Shown piece after piece: positions 43,582 through 53,381 of a stretch of 64,000 bases of DNA. The translations under genes and the position numbers were made by a program. Every line of letters starts with the position of its first letter. The first letter of the stretch is position 1. Origin of the DNA: WRDF01 sp031552235 (GTDB taxonomy: Bacteria > Bacteroidota > Bacteroidia > Bacteroidales > Rikenellaceae); contig JAVBMR010000007.1 of assembly GCA_031552235.1 (NCBI GenBank), positions 1-64,000 on the forward strand. The letters run 5' to 3'. The notes below the pieces were generated by a model. That model saw only the letters and a list, made by a program, of their open reading frames with translations. It was not told where the DNA came from and did not search any database.

Positions 43582-44706
43582 ATGGTTGGATTGGATCTTA
43601 CATCCGAGGTGGAACGCATAGTCGGCAAGGTATCCGGCGGGGAGCGTATTTCTATGGCCGAGGCCGAAACACTCTGGGCCGATGCGCCGCTGGCGTTGCT
43701 CGGCATGCTCGCCGTTGGACGGAAGAGGCAAAAAAGCGGCGATGCGGTTTTCTATAACCGCAACGTGCATATCGAACCGACCAACGTTTGCGTTTTTAAT
43801 TGCCGTTTCTGCTCATACCACAAGGCTGCCGATTCGCCCGAGGCCTGGGATTATTCACTCGAAAAGATACGCCAAATCGCTGAGGGCTATCGGGACAAGG
43901 AGATAACCGAAGTCCATATCGTCGGGGGGGTGCATCCGCGCCATAGCCTTGACCACTACATAGATATGATACGTATGGTCAAAAATGTGCTGCCGCATGT
44001 GACCGTGAAGGCGTTTACCGCTATTGAACTTGGGCATATGATCCGCAAGGCCGGACTGACGCTCGAAGAAGGGCTTTCGCGGCTGAAGGCCGCCGGGATG
44101 GAGGCGATACCGGGCGGCGGCGCCGAGATATTTGCCGAAGAGGTGCGCTCGCAGATCTGTCCCGACAAAGGCACGGCGGACGAGTGGCTCGCTGTACACG
44201 GGGCGGCCCACAGGCTCGGCATCCCGACCAACGCGACCATACTCTATGGCCACATGGAAACGGTAGGCCACCGCATAGACCACCTCGACCGCCTGCGCCG
44301 CCTGCAGGACGAAACCGGAGGGTTCAGCGCTTTCATACCATTGAAGTACCGCAGCGCCGGGAATTCAATGTCCGGCCTCGGTGAGGTTGCCATCACGGAG
44401 GACTTGCGGATGCTGGCCATATCGCGGATCTTCCTGGATAATTTCGCGCATATCAAGGCCTACTGGCCCATGTATGGTAAGACGGTCACGGAACTCGCGC
44501 TTTCTTTCGGGGCCGACGACATCGACGGCACGATAGGCGACACCACCAGGATATATTCGATGGCCGGAGCCGAAGACCAAAAACCCTCCATGACCGTCGC
44601 CGACATAGAAAAGTTGGTGCGCACGGCCGGATTCGAACCCGTCGAGCGCGATACGTTTTATAATCCGGCGAAAAAGAGTAATTTTACGCACTACGAAACG
44701 AAATAA
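43582..44706 (+). CDS. mqnE: Aminofutalosine synthase
   Basis: The 374-residue radical-SAM enzyme joins the chorismate-derived enolpyruvyl benzoate to adenosine, giving aminofutalosine in the futalosine route to menaquinone. The cluster motif CVFNCRFC (CxxxCxxC) follows HIEPTNV; IPGGGAEIF and FIPLKYR are typical of MqnE rather than CofH. A -7 box lies 4 nt upstream of the ATG, predicting a leaderless mRNA unless an internal start is used. The partner mqnC is 2.2 kb away on the other strand. Confidence 0.92.
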   Translation: MVGLDLTSEVERIVGKVSGGERISMAEAETLWADAPLALLGMLAVGRKRQKSGDAVFYNRNVHIEPTNVCVFNCRFCSYHKAADSPEAWDYSLEKIRQIAEGYRDKEITEVHIVGGVHPRHSLDHYIDMIRMVKNVLPHVTVKAFTAIELGHMIRKAGLTLEEGLSRLKAAGMEAIPGGGAEIFAEEVRSQICPDKGTADEWLAVHGAAHRLGIPTNATILYGHMETVGHRIDHLDRLRRLQDETGGFSAFIPLKYRSAGNSMSGLGEVAITEDLRMLAISRIFLDNFAHIKAYWPMYGKTVTELALSFGADDIDGTIGDTTRIYSMAGAEDQKPSMTVADIEKLVRTAGFEPVERDTFYNPAKKSNFTHYETK

Positions 44707-44717
44707 CAGACAACGAT

Positions 44718-45680
44718 ATGGGCCTGAAAAACAGCATCAACTCGAAAATGGACAGTAACGCACTGGTGCGTAACGTCAATTCCAAAATAGGCGGCAACCT
44801 GTTGGTACGCAATATTATCCTGGCCGTGTGCGCCATAATAGTGTTCGTGTTCATAGTGTCGATACTGCTCGGCCTGTTCACCCGCCACAACAGGTATCAG
44901 GATGTGCCCGATTTCACAGGGATGAACATTGAGCAGGCCGGGAAAGCGGGCCGGAAGAGCGACCTCGTAGTGGAGTTGAACGACTCGCTTTATGTCCCTA
45001 CGGCCCCCGGAGGCGCTATTCTCGACCAGTTCCCCAAGCCGGGGACGCAGGTCAAGGCCGGCCGCAGGATATTCGTCACCGTAAACGCCTCGGGCCGCAA
45101 GATGGTGAAGATACCGTATGTTACCGGGTTCTCGCTCAGGCAGGCGAAGAACAACCTCCAGCTTGCCGGGCTTGAGATAGATCACATTATATACCGGGAC
45201 GACATAGCGACCAACTATGTGCTTGAACAGCAGTACGGAGGCGTCGTCATAACAGCGAACAGCAGCAAGATGGCAGAACAGGGTTCGGGCGTGACGCTGA
45301 TAGTGGGGCTTAGTCCCGGAGAACCGCTGCCGGCGATGCCGAAGTTCATCGGGCAGACCCTCAGCGAGGCCAAAAACCGCATCTGGGAAGCCGGTATGAA
45401 TGTCGGAAAGGTAAATTACGACGACAACATAAACATCATGGAGCGCAGCGAAGCGCGTGTATACAGGCAGTCGCCGGGGCAGATGAGGCATGCCGATCCT
45501 GGTACGGCGGTGGACCTGTACCTGACGTTGGACGATACCAAAGTAAGGGACGGCGCCGTGTCTGCCGACAGCGAGGCGAGAAAGCAGGCCAGTGCAGAGA
45601 ATGCGCCTGCCGAACAGGCCGGCGACGGGACTGGCAGCGAGGCAGGTAGTGAAGCTGGCGGTCAGGCCGATGCACTTTAA
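44718..45680 (+). CDS. PASTA-domain membrane protein
   Basis: The 320-residue protein has a short cytoplasmic N-terminus, one membrane helix (about 31-52), three PASTA repeats outside (about 60-125, 130-200 and 205-275) and an Ala/Glu/Gly-rich tail. PASTA domains bind peptidoglycan fragments or beta-lactams in Ser/Thr kinases and penicillin-binding proteins; here no kinase or PBP domain is attached. It starts 11 bp after mqnE and ends 14 bp before the rluD-type gene, so the three are probably one operon. Confidence 0.88.
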   Translation: MGLKNSINSKMDSNALVRNVNSKIGGNLLVRNIILAVCAIIVFVFIVSILLGLFTRHNRYQDVPDFTGMNIEQAGKAGRKSDLVVELNDSLYVPTAPGGAILDQFPKPGTQVKAGRRIFVTVNASGRKMVKIPYVTGFSLRQAKNNLQLAGLEIDHIIYRDDIATNYVLEQQYGGVVITANSSKMAEQGSGVTLIVGLSPGEPLPAMPKFIGQTLSEAKNRIWEAGMNVGKVNYDDNINIMERSEARVYRQSPGQMRHADPGTAVDLYLTLDDTKVRDGAVSADSEARKQASAENAPAEQAGDGTGSEAGSEAGGQADAL

Positions 45681-45694
45681 CGGGAGGGAAGCAG

Positions 45695-46873
45695 GTGGCA
45701 GAAGGAAAGAATAAGGATCGGCGACAGGACGAAGCGGGCGAGGCGCTTGCAGCACGTTTGGGTGGTAGCCCGGCAGATGAGCCGGGAGTTGAATTTGCGG
45801 CAGCCCAGACAGTTGGCATGGCTGACGCTTTCGACGACGAGGAACAGCAGGACGAACTGTACGAGCATTTTTCTGTCACGGTGGACCGTGGGCAGGCGAT
45901 GCTGCGCATCGACAAGTTCCTCACCAACCGGATGGAAAACATCACGCGCAACCGCATACAGACAGCGGCCGACAACGGGAATATCCTCGTGAACGGCAGT
46001 CAGGTAAAGTCGAGCTATAAGGTCAAGCCGCTGGACGTCATACAGATAGTGATGCCGTATCCGCGGCGCGAGGTGGAGATTATTCCGGAAGATATTCCTC
46101 TCGAAATACCATACGAGGACGACGACCTGCTTCTTATTAACAAATCGGCCGGGATGGTGGTGCATCCGGGACACGGCAACTACAGCGGGACGCTCGTGAA
46201 CGCCCTGACGTGGCATCTGAAAGATATGCCTCTCTTCCAGGAGGGCGACATGAGGGCCGGGCTTGTCCACCGTATCGACAAGAACACTTCGGGCCTTCTG
46301 GTCATCGCAAAGAACGAGAAATCGCACGCCCGCCTCGCCAAGCAATTCTTCGACCACACTATAGAGAGGCGCTACGTGGCACTGGTGTGGGGAAATTTCG
46401 ATGAGGATGAGGGCAGGATCGAGGGCAACATAGGCCGCAGCCACAAAGACAGGCTCAAGATGGCCGTTTTCCCCGATGGGAGCGATGGCAAGCATGCCGT
46501 GACACACTTCAAGGTGCTGAAACGCTACGGTTATGTGACGTTGTTGGAGCTGAAACTCGAAACCGGCCGCACACACCAGATACGCGTGCATATGGAATAC
46601 ATCGGCCATCCGCTGTTCAACGACGAGCGCTACGGCGGCGACCGCATACTCAAAGGGACGACGTTCAGCAAGTATAAACAGTTCATAGAGAATTGTTTCG
46701 CCATCATGCCGCGCCATGCGCTCCATGCCCGGAGCCTCGGTTTCGTGCATCCGTCAACGCGCGAGAATATCTACTTCGAAAGCCCCATGCCGGACGATAT
46801 GCGGCAGGTGCTTGAAAAATGGGACGTCTATACCTCCAGCCGCGACACATTTGTCGATGACGGGGAAGAGTAG
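45695..46873 (+). CDS. rluD: RluA-family 23S rRNA pseudouridine synthase (RluD type)
   Basis: The 392-residue protein has an acidic N-terminal extension (about 1-55), an S4 RNA-binding domain (about 60-125; LRIDKFLTNRM) and the catalytic domain with HRIDKNTSGLLV, D195 being the nucleophilic aspartate. It should isomerise uridines in helix 69 of 23S rRNA. GTG at 45695 is used after GGGAGGG; the next in-frame ATG would trim about 40 residues but keep both domains. Last gene of the mqnE-PASTA-rluD run. Confidence 0.9.
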   Translation: MAEGKNKDRRQDEAGEALAARLGGSPADEPGVEFAAAQTVGMADAFDDEEQQDELYEHFSVTVDRGQAMLRIDKFLTNRMENITRNRIQTAADNGNILVNGSQVKSSYKVKPLDVIQIVMPYPRREVEIIPEDIPLEIPYEDDDLLLINKSAGMVVHPGHGNYSGTLVNALTWHLKDMPLFQEGDMRAGLVHRIDKNTSGLLVIAKNEKSHARLAKQFFDHTIERRYVALVWGNFDEDEGRIEGNIGRSHKDRLKMAVFPDGSDGKHAVTHFKVLKRYGYVTLLELKLETGRTHQIRVHMEYIGHPLFNDERYGGDRILKGTTFSKYKQFIENCFAIMPRHALHARSLGFVHPSTRENIYFESPMPDDMRQVLEKWDVYTSSRDTFVDDGEE

Positions 46874-46940
46874 GGTTGTGGCTGCAGGCTAAGGCTTGCT
46901 AATTGGGCCGATATCGGCTTAATCCCGGTAGTATCAAATA

Positions 46941-48047
46941 TTATATGGACGGACTGTATTCCCTCGGCCGGTATTGCTGGTCGCGCAGTTGGGGCGTGAA
47001 GCCGGCCTCGCGGATGGCTGCCTGTATGCCTTCGGCGTCGAAACTGTTGCGCGCGCCGGCGGATGAAACCACGTTTTCCTCGATCATTATCGAACCCATG
47101 TCGTTGGCGCCCGAGTGCAGGGCGACCTGAGCGGTCTGTTTTCCGACAGTGAGCCACGAGGCCTGGATGTTGCGGATATTGTGAAGCACGATCCGGCTGA
47201 TGGCGATGGTGCGTATGTACTCTGTGGGCGATAACGAGCCTGTGACTCCTTCTTCGGCCAATTTTGTGCCTTCTCCGGCGAATACCCACGGGATGAAAGC
47301 GAGGAAACCCGGTTTGCCTTCGGGGCATTCGGCCTGCAGGTCGCGGATGCGGATAAGGTGTTCGATGCGTTGGCGCGGAGTCTCGACATGGCCGTACATC
47401 ATGGTCGCCGATGTCACTAATCCCATTTTGTGTGCCGTGCGCATGACGCCGAGCCACTCCTCGACCGATGGTTTCGCCGGGGATATACGCCTGCGTACGT
47501 CATCGACAAGGATCTCAGCCCCCGCGCCGGGAAGCGATTCGAGTCCGGCATCCACGAGCCTGCGCAGCGTTTTGTCCACGGTTATGCCGCTTATGCGGGC
47601 GATATGGGCGACCTCAGGAGGCCCCAGGGCGTGCAGTTTTACGTTGGGGTAGAGGCGTTTGAGTTCGCGGAACAGCCCCTCGTAATACGCGATGTCGAGT
47701 TTCGGGTGCAGCCCTCCCTGAAGCAGCAGCTGATCGCCGCCAAGCCGTAGCATCTCGTCTATTTTGCGTGAGTATTCGTCTATTGACGTGATGAAAGCCA
47801 GCTCTTTCTGGTGTGGTTTGCAGTGAAAATTGCAGAATTTGCATCCAGAAATGCAGACGTTCGTGATGTTCACGTTGCGGTCTATCTGCCACGTAACCAC
47901 CAACGGATCTGGCACGCTCCCACGCCTCAGCGCGTCAGCAGCGGCCGCCAACTCGGCTGTCCCGGCATGCAGGTAAAGCTCCAGGGCTTCGTCCGCGGTG
48001 AGCGGTTCGCGCCTCAGTGCCTTCGATAATGTTTTTTCGAGTTCCAT
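46941..48047 (-). CDS. mqnC: Cyclic dehypoxanthine futalosine synthase
   Basis: The 368-residue radical-SAM enzyme cyclises dehypoxanthine futalosine, the step after MqnB in menaquinone synthesis. CISGCKFCNF is the cluster motif (CxxxCxxC), with QGGLHPKL, ALGPPEVAH and SLPGAGAEIL typical of MqnC. The ATG at 48047 lies 6 nt after a -7 box; a TTG at 48056 would lie inside that box. MqnA, B and D are not in this window. Divergent from fhs. Confidence 0.93.
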   Translation of the reverse strand: MELEKTLSKALRREPLTADEALELYLHAGTAELAAAADALRRGSVPDPLVVTWQIDRNVNITNVCISGCKFCNFHCKPHQKELAFITSIDEYSRKIDEMLRLGGDQLLLQGGLHPKLDIAYYEGLFRELKRLYPNVKLHALGPPEVAHIARISGITVDKTLRRLVDAGLESLPGAGAEILVDDVRRRISPAKPSVEEWLGVMRTAHKMGLVTSATMMYGHVETPRQRIEHLIRIRDLQAECPEGKPGFLAFIPWVFAGEGTKLAEEGVTGSLSPTEYIRTIAISRIVLHNIRNIQASWLTVGKQTAQVALHSGANDMGSIMIEENVVSSAGARNSFDAEGIQAAIREAGFTPQLRDQQYRPREYSPSI

Positions 48048-48053
48048 AATATG

Positions 48054-48061
48054 CAAAGATA
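48054..48061 (-). promoter_or_regulatory. -7 promoter box of mqnC, 6 nt before the start codon
   Basis: Minus-strand TATCTTTG; the ATG follows after 6 nt. It lies only 12 nt from the opposing fhs -7 box. Confidence 0.6.
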
Positions 48062-48073
48062 TACCAAAAATCG

Positions 48074-48081
48074 TATCTTTA
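48074..48081 (+). promoter_or_regulatory. Probable -7 box of fhs
   Basis: TATCTTTA (one mismatch to TAnnTTTG), 25 nt upstream of fhs. The whole divergent spacer is 59 bp, so the mqnC and fhs promoters must overlap. Confidence 0.5.
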
Positions 48082-48106
48082 TGACGCGAATTTTAAATCC
48101 CCGATT

Positions 48107-49768
48107 ATGACCGACCTCGACATAGCGCGCAAGGCAACGATGAAACCTGTTGTGGAGATAGCCGAAAAATTAGGCCTCGACACGGACGACCTGGAGCTTT
48201 ACGGCAAGTATAAGGCTAAGATACCGCTGAAATATATCGACCGCAACAGGTTCGGCAAACTGATACTGGTGTCGGCCATCTCGCCGACCCCGGCCGGGGA
48301 GGGGAAAACTACGGTCTCCATCGGCCTTACGCAGGGGCTGAACCGTATCGGGCAGAACTCGGTGGTCGTGCTGCGCGAGCCGTCGCTGGGGCCGGTGTTC
48401 GGGATAAAGGGCGGTGCCACCGGGGGCGGATATTCGCAGGTGCTTCCCATGGAGGACATAAACCTTCATTTCACTGGTGATTTCTCGGCAGTCGAGAAGG
48501 CGCACAACCTTCTTGCGGCCCTGATAGACAATAACCTGCAAAGTAAAAACCGTTCGCTCGGCATCGACCCGCGCAGCGTGTCTTGGAAACGAGTGATGGA
48601 CATGAACGACCGCGCCCTGAGGCACATGGTCGTGGGGCTGGGCGGATCTGCTAACGGCATCCCGCGCGAAACGGGTTTCGACATAACCGCGGCCTCGGAG
48701 GTGATGGCGATACTATGCATCTCGTCCGATTTCGCCGACCTCAAAAGACGCCTCGGAAACATCTTCGTGGGATTCACTTACGATAAAAAACCGGTCTACG
48801 CCCGCGACCTGAAGGCCAACGGAGCGATGGCGGCACTGCTGAAGGATGCGTTCAAACCCAACCTCGTGCAGACAATCGAGAACACCCCGGCCATAATCCA
48901 CGGCGGGCCTTTCGCCAACATCGCGCAGGGTACGAACACGGTCGTGGCGACCCAAACCGGGCTTTCACTGGCCGATTACGTGGTTACTGAGGCTGGGTTC
49001 GGCTTCGACCTCGGGGCGGAAAAATTCCTCGATATCAAGTGCCGTGCCGCCGGATTGTCGCCGCAGGCGGTCGTGCTGGTGGCTACCATAAGGGCGCTGA
49101 AATATCATGGCGGCAAGCCGCTGTGCGACCTGAAACAGCCTGATGTCGAAGCGCTTGCCAAGGGCGTGCCCAATCTCGATAAGCATCTTGAGAATATCCG
49201 TTCGTTCGGGCTGACGCCTGTGGTGGCGATAAACCTGTTCGCCGACGACAGCCGGGAGGAGATAGATTTCCTGTTAGGGTACTGCCGCGGAAAAGGCGTG
49301 TCGGCAGCGGTGGCGGACGTGTGGGGCAAAGGCGGCGCTGGTACGGAAGAGCTTGCCGCGCTTGTGGCCGATGTGGTTTCCGGCGACCCTAAGCCGTTTA
49401 CGCCGCTCTACGACCTGAACGATACCGTGCGCAACAAGATCGAGATCATCGCTAAAAAAATATACGGGGCGGAGGCCGTCGATTACACTGCCAGGGCAAA
49501 GGCCGACCTCGAAAAAATAAGCGCCCTCGGATTGGACGGGCTTGCGATATGCATGGCCAAGACGCAGAAATCGCTATCGGACAACCCCGAACTGTTGGGC
49601 CGGCCTAAAGATTTCGTGATAACGGTTCGCGAGATCGAGATTGCCGCGGGCGCAGGGTTCCTGATTCCTATCACGGGCGAGATCATGCGTATGCCGGGCC
49701 TGCCCGAAACCCCGGCCTCGGAACGCATCGATGTCGACGGCGAGGGCAATATAACCGGCTTGTTCTAA
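48107..49768 (+). CDS. fhs: Formate-tetrahydrofolate ligase
   Basis: The 553-residue enzyme makes 10-formyl-tetrahydrofolate from formate, THF and ATP for purine and methionyl-tRNA formylation. The P-loop TPAGEGKTTVSIGL, LREPSLGPVFGIKGGA and the C-terminal ITGEIMRMPGLP are intact, and the length is as expected. It stands alone, divergent from mqnC with a 59-bp spacer. In an anaerobe it lets formate be used as a one-carbon source. Confidence 0.96.
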   Translation: MTDLDIARKATMKPVVEIAEKLGLDTDDLELYGKYKAKIPLKYIDRNRFGKLILVSAISPTPAGEGKTTVSIGLTQGLNRIGQNSVVVLREPSLGPVFGIKGGATGGGYSQVLPMEDINLHFTGDFSAVEKAHNLLAALIDNNLQSKNRSLGIDPRSVSWKRVMDMNDRALRHMVVGLGGSANGIPRETGFDITAASEVMAILCISSDFADLKRRLGNIFVGFTYDKKPVYARDLKANGAMAALLKDAFKPNLVQTIENTPAIIHGGPFANIAQGTNTVVATQTGLSLADYVVTEAGFGFDLGAEKFLDIKCRAAGLSPQAVVLVATIRALKYHGGKPLCDLKQPDVEALAKGVPNLDKHLENIRSFGLTPVVAINLFADDSREEIDFLLGYCRGKGVSAAVADVWGKGGAGTEELAALVADVVSGDPKPFTPLYDLNDTVRNKIEIIAKKIYGAEAVDYTARAKADLEKISALGLDGLAICMAKTQKSLSDNPELLGRPKDFVITVREIEIAAGAGFLIPITGEIMRMPGLPETPASERIDVDGEGNITGLF

Positions 49769-49879
49769 ACAATCTGATAGTCCGGATATTGGTTGTATGG
49801 GCTAAATAGAGAAGGTATTAATGTTTCTCTTGGGCAAGATCTAACATGCCAGGGAAATAAAGAGGCGTGGGCCAATGCC

Positions 49880-52360
49880 TTATAACGATAGTTTCACGAC
49901 CGTGATGCCTGCGCCGCCGTGTTCGACATGCTCGTCTTCGACCGACGAGACCACATTTAATGAGCGCAGGTAGCGGCGGATCTCCTCTTTGAGCGCCCCG
50001 GTGCCTTTGCCGTGGAGGATGCGCAGGTCGGTCGCGCCGACCATTATGGCGTCATCTACGAAATCTTCTACCATTTCGAGCGCTTCGGCGGCACGCATAC
50101 CGCGAACGTCGATGTTCTGCCGGAAGTTGAGTTTGCGCTGCGACACGTCGGCGCTGACGATGATAGTCGCCGTTTTGGAGCGCACCTGGCTGCGGAACTC
50201 GGAGTTCGACGCTACGGTCAGTTTGTCTAAAGGAACGGTGGTAAGTATCTGCCCGAAAGCCACCTGCGCTTTTTTGCCTTTTATGCTCTGAACCTCTCCG
50301 ACCACGTTTTGGCCCTCCATCCGAACCTTGCTCCCCACGACAGGGATTTTCGGCGCGGCGGCAGCTTTTTCAGCAGCCGGTTTCTCCTTGGGCTGCTGCT
50401 CTTTCTTTTCTGCACGGCGTTTCTGGCGTTCAGCTATTTTGTCCATTTCGCGCTCGATGCGGGCCTTGGCCTCCGGGTCTTCGGCATCGCTTGCAAGCGT
50501 TTCACGGAAATCGTCTATCTCCTTGCGGGCCAGGCGGGTAAGCTCCTTGTCGGCCTGCGATTCGCGGATGACTTTGATAGCGTTTTCGATCTGCTTGTTG
50601 GCTTCGGCCGTGATCTTCGCGGCTTCCGCTTTCGCCTCCTTTATTATGGCCGCACGCTGTTCCTTGATGGTCGCGAGTTGCTCGGCGTAACGCTGCTCCA
50701 ACTCCTCGACCTTGCGGTCGGCGACGCGTATCCGTTCGCGTTTCTGCTCCCAATAGCGCTTGTCGCGGGCGATCTCTCGCAGTTGCTTCTCAATGCCGAC
50801 ATGCTCTGTCCCTGCTTTTTCAGACGCCGAGCTGATGATATCTTCCGGAAGCCCGATCTTGCGGGCTATTTCGATGGCGAACGAACTGCCCGGCTTGCCC
50901 GTTTCGAGCATGAACAGGGGGCGGATGTTCTGCACGTCGAACGCCATGGCCCCGTTGGCCGTCCCTTCTGCGTTGCTCGCGTAGTATTTCAGGTTCGAGT
51001 AGTGGGTCGTGATAACACCGTAGCACCCTTTGCTTTCGAGTTTTTCGAGCATCGCCTCGGCGATTGCGCCGCCGAGGACAGGTTCCGTGCCCGTCCCGAA
51101 TTCGTCTATCAGCACGAGCGACCGGGCGGTCGATTCGCGCAGCATCTCCTTCATGTTCAGCAGGTGGGAGCTGTACGTACTCAGGTCATTATCGATGGAT
51201 TGCTCGTCGCCGATGTCGATGAAGATGCGGTCGAACAGAGGGAGCTGCGAGTTCTCCAGCGCCGGGATGAGCATGCCGCTCTGGAACATCCATTGCAGCA
51301 GTCCGGCTGTTTTGAGTACCACCGACTTACCCCCGGCGTTGGGCCCCGAAATTATCAGGATATGCTTTTTGCGCGTGAGCGTGAGGTTGAGCGGCACGAC
51401 CTCTTTTTTCTCTTTTTTGAGCGTCTGGGCGAGCAGGGGATGGCGTGCCTGCCTGAGTTCGAGTGTGCCGTCGTCGGACAGCAGCGGCATGGCGCAACCG
51501 TTGGCAACGGCGAACCGTGCCTTGCTGCGTATCATGTCGATGGTCGTTATGTAGTCGCCTGCGTGGGCGATGCCGTCGAGATCGGGGCGTATCCAGTTGG
51601 TGAACTCGGTCAGGATGCGGATGACCTCGCGGCGCTCGGCGTACTCCAGTTCGCGCAGTTCATTGTTGATCTCGACCACTTCGACCGGTTCGACGTAATA
51701 GGTGCGCCCGGAGGCCGATTCATCATGTATGAAGCCTTTGATCTTGCGTTTATTGACCGCCGCCACGGGGATCACGGCGCGTCCGTCGCGGATAGAGATC
51801 GCGGCCTCGGCGTCCACGATGCCTTCGCTCTGGGCCTGCGCCAGTATGCGGCTGAGTTGCTTCGCGGCTTTGCCCTCAAGTCCCCGGATCGACTGCCTGA
51901 TGACGGCGAGTTCCGGCGAGGCATTGTCGCGCACGGCGCCGAACCGGTCGACTATCATTTCTATGCGGTTTGAGATCTCGGGGTATCCGTCCACACCGTC
52001 GGTCAGTTTCTTGAGGTCGCCATATGATTCCCCGTCCCGTGCCGCGAAAAACTTAACCAGTTCTATGACAGTGTCCAGCGCGCTTTTTAGCTGCACGATC
52101 TCGCCCACGTCGAGGAACCCTCCCTCGACTGCGGCCTTCTTGACGATCGCAGTGATGTCGGTGTATTCCCCACCCGGAAAGCCGCTCTCCATTGTAATCA
52201 CCTGCCGCATCTGGTCGGCCAGGCGCAGGCGCGACGATACCACACCCGCGTCTGACGAAAAGCGTTCCGCGAGAAATTTCTCGCGTCCGCCGGCAGTGGT
52301 GCAGAAGGCGGCGACCTGTGCCTGTATGCGGTCGTAGCCTATTTTCGATTCGGGGTTCAA
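49880..52360 (-). CDS. mutS2: MutS2 family protein with Smr domain
   Basis: The 826-residue protein has MutS2-type core and lever domains, an ABC-type ATPase (ISGPNAGGKSVV near 335-350, LIDEFGTGTEP), a long coiled coil (about 500-640) and a C-terminal Smr nuclease domain (about 745-826; IDVRGMRAAEAL, LHGKGTGAL). MutS2 proteins suppress recombination or rescue collided ribosomes in other bacteria. The start is TTG; no ATG gives the family N-terminus. It begins 21 bp after the MCE gene and is the last gene of that operon. Confidence 0.93.
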   Translation of the reverse strand: MNPESKIGYDRIQAQVAAFCTTAGGREKFLAERFSSDAGVVSSRLRLADQMRQVITMESGFPGGEYTDITAIVKKAAVEGGFLDVGEIVQLKSALDTVIELVKFFAARDGESYGDLKKLTDGVDGYPEISNRIEMIVDRFGAVRDNASPELAVIRQSIRGLEGKAAKQLSRILAQAQSEGIVDAEAAISIRDGRAVIPVAAVNKRKIKGFIHDESASGRTYYVEPVEVVEINNELRELEYAERREVIRILTEFTNWIRPDLDGIAHAGDYITTIDMIRSKARFAVANGCAMPLLSDDGTLELRQARHPLLAQTLKKEKKEVVPLNLTLTRKKHILIISGPNAGGKSVVLKTAGLLQWMFQSGMLIPALENSQLPLFDRIFIDIGDEQSIDNDLSTYSSHLLNMKEMLRESTARSLVLIDEFGTGTEPVLGGAIAEAMLEKLESKGCYGVITTHYSNLKYYASNAEGTANGAMAFDVQNIRPLFMLETGKPGSSFAIEIARKIGLPEDIISSASEKAGTEHVGIEKQLREIARDKRYWEQKRERIRVADRKVEELEQRYAEQLATIKEQRAAIIKEAKAEAAKITAEANKQIENAIKVIRESQADKELTRLARKEIDDFRETLASDAEDPEAKARIEREMDKIAERQKRRAEKKEQQPKEKPAAEKAAAAPKIPVVGSKVRMEGQNVVGEVQSIKGKKAQVAFGQILTTVPLDKLTVASNSEFRSQVRSKTATIIVSADVSQRKLNFRQNIDVRGMRAAEALEMVEDFVDDAIMVGATDLRILHGKGTGALKEEIRRYLRSLNVVSSVEDEHVEHGGAGITVVKLSL

Positions 52361-52381
52361 TGCTGTTTTGCTGAGGGGTTG

Positions 52382-53326
52382 CTACTTGTCTTTTCCGCCG
52401 CCGAACAGCGAGAAACGGACATAACGCTTCGGGTTGGCCTTGACGTCCTCCAACAGGACCGACAGGTTCGAGGTCGCCGAAACCAATGAGTCATAGAGCG
52501 TTTCGTCGTTCATGAACTTGCCAACCGTGCCCTCTTCGTCGTTGATCCTGGCCAGTATTGTGTTCATCTCGCCGAGCGATGCCGAAAGGTTATCCACAAG
52601 GGTGGGGATGTTCGTCATCTTCAGCGAGTCGGTAAAGGTCTCCACGTTCGTGACTATATTCTCGACTTTCCCCGTGTTTTTGCGCAATGAGGCCGTAATG
52701 GCGTTCATGTTGTTGATTATCTCGCGGATGCCGTCTTCCTCGCTGCTGATAATGTTGTTGAGGCTGCCCGATATTTCCGAAACGTTGGCGAGCGTGGTCG
52801 TGATATGCTTCGAATTGTCCGACATCAACTCGTTGAATGTCTTGAGTGTTTCGGACATGTCGTTCGTCATCGAGTTGAGTTTTTGCTTGAGGAACTCGAT
52901 CTCGGAACCGGCTATGTCGAGGATGTCCTTTTCGAGGAAAGAACGGAGGGTGTCGCCGTCGCTGAGGTATTTATCCGAATCGCCCAGTTCTATCTCGACC
53001 GCTTTGCCGCCCAGCAGCCCGTCGCTGTATATCCTCGCCGACGAGTTTTCGGGGATGCGGAACTTGTTCCTGATGCTGAAGTGCAGGACTATTTTCTTCG
53101 ATACCGCGGGGTCGTAGGTTATGTCGCTGATGACCCCCACCTTGAATCCTTTTATGACTATGTCCGACGATTTCTGGATGCCGTTAATCTGGTCGTATGT
53201 CGCGTAGTACGTGTTGTCGCCCGAGAACAGGTCGTGTCCCTTGAGGAAGTTCACGCCCCAGTAAAGTCCGGCGAGCGTAATGAGCGCGAATAATCCTACC
53301 TTTACTTCTTTTTTCAATTTTATCAT
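52382..53326 (-). CDS. mlaD: MlaD/MCE-family lipid-transport protein
   Basis: The 314-residue protein has one N-terminal membrane helix (about 9-27), an MCE domain (about 38-115; IVIKGFKVGVISDI, SSARIYSDGLLGGKAVEIEL) and a long helical C-terminal part. MCE proteins form hexameric rings that carry phospholipids between inner and outer membranes. The MlaE permease and MlaF ATPase genes are not adjacent. It is 55 bp downstream of the amidase gene and 21 bp upstream of mutS2. Confidence 0.88.
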   Translation of the reverse strand: MIKLKKEVKVGLFALITLAGLYWGVNFLKGHDLFSGDNTYYATYDQINGIQKSSDIVIKGFKVGVISDITYDPAVSKKIVLHFSIRNKFRIPENSSARIYSDGLLGGKAVEIELGDSDKYLSDGDTLRSFLEKDILDIAGSEIEFLKQKLNSMTNDMSETLKTFNELMSDNSKHITTTLANVSEISGSLNNIISSEEDGIREIINNMNAITASLRKNTGKVENIVTNVETFTDSLKMTNIPTLVDNLSASLGEMNTILARINDEEGTVGKFMNDETLYDSLVSATSNLSVLLEDVKANPKRYVRFSLFGGGKDK

Positions 53327-53381
53327 ATCGTTGTCTGTTTCTTTTTAGTGCCGGGGTGTGCCGGGTCCGGCAAGGGTTATC

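Noticed and set aside
49808..49830. AGAGAA/TTCTCT hairpin after mutS2 as a terminator
   Set aside because: The stem is only 6 bp with an 11-nt loop and no T-run; too weak to call.
50309..51973. 554-codon open frame antisense to mutS2
   Set aside because: Low-complexity composition and no recognisable domain; MutS2 motifs are clear on the other strand.
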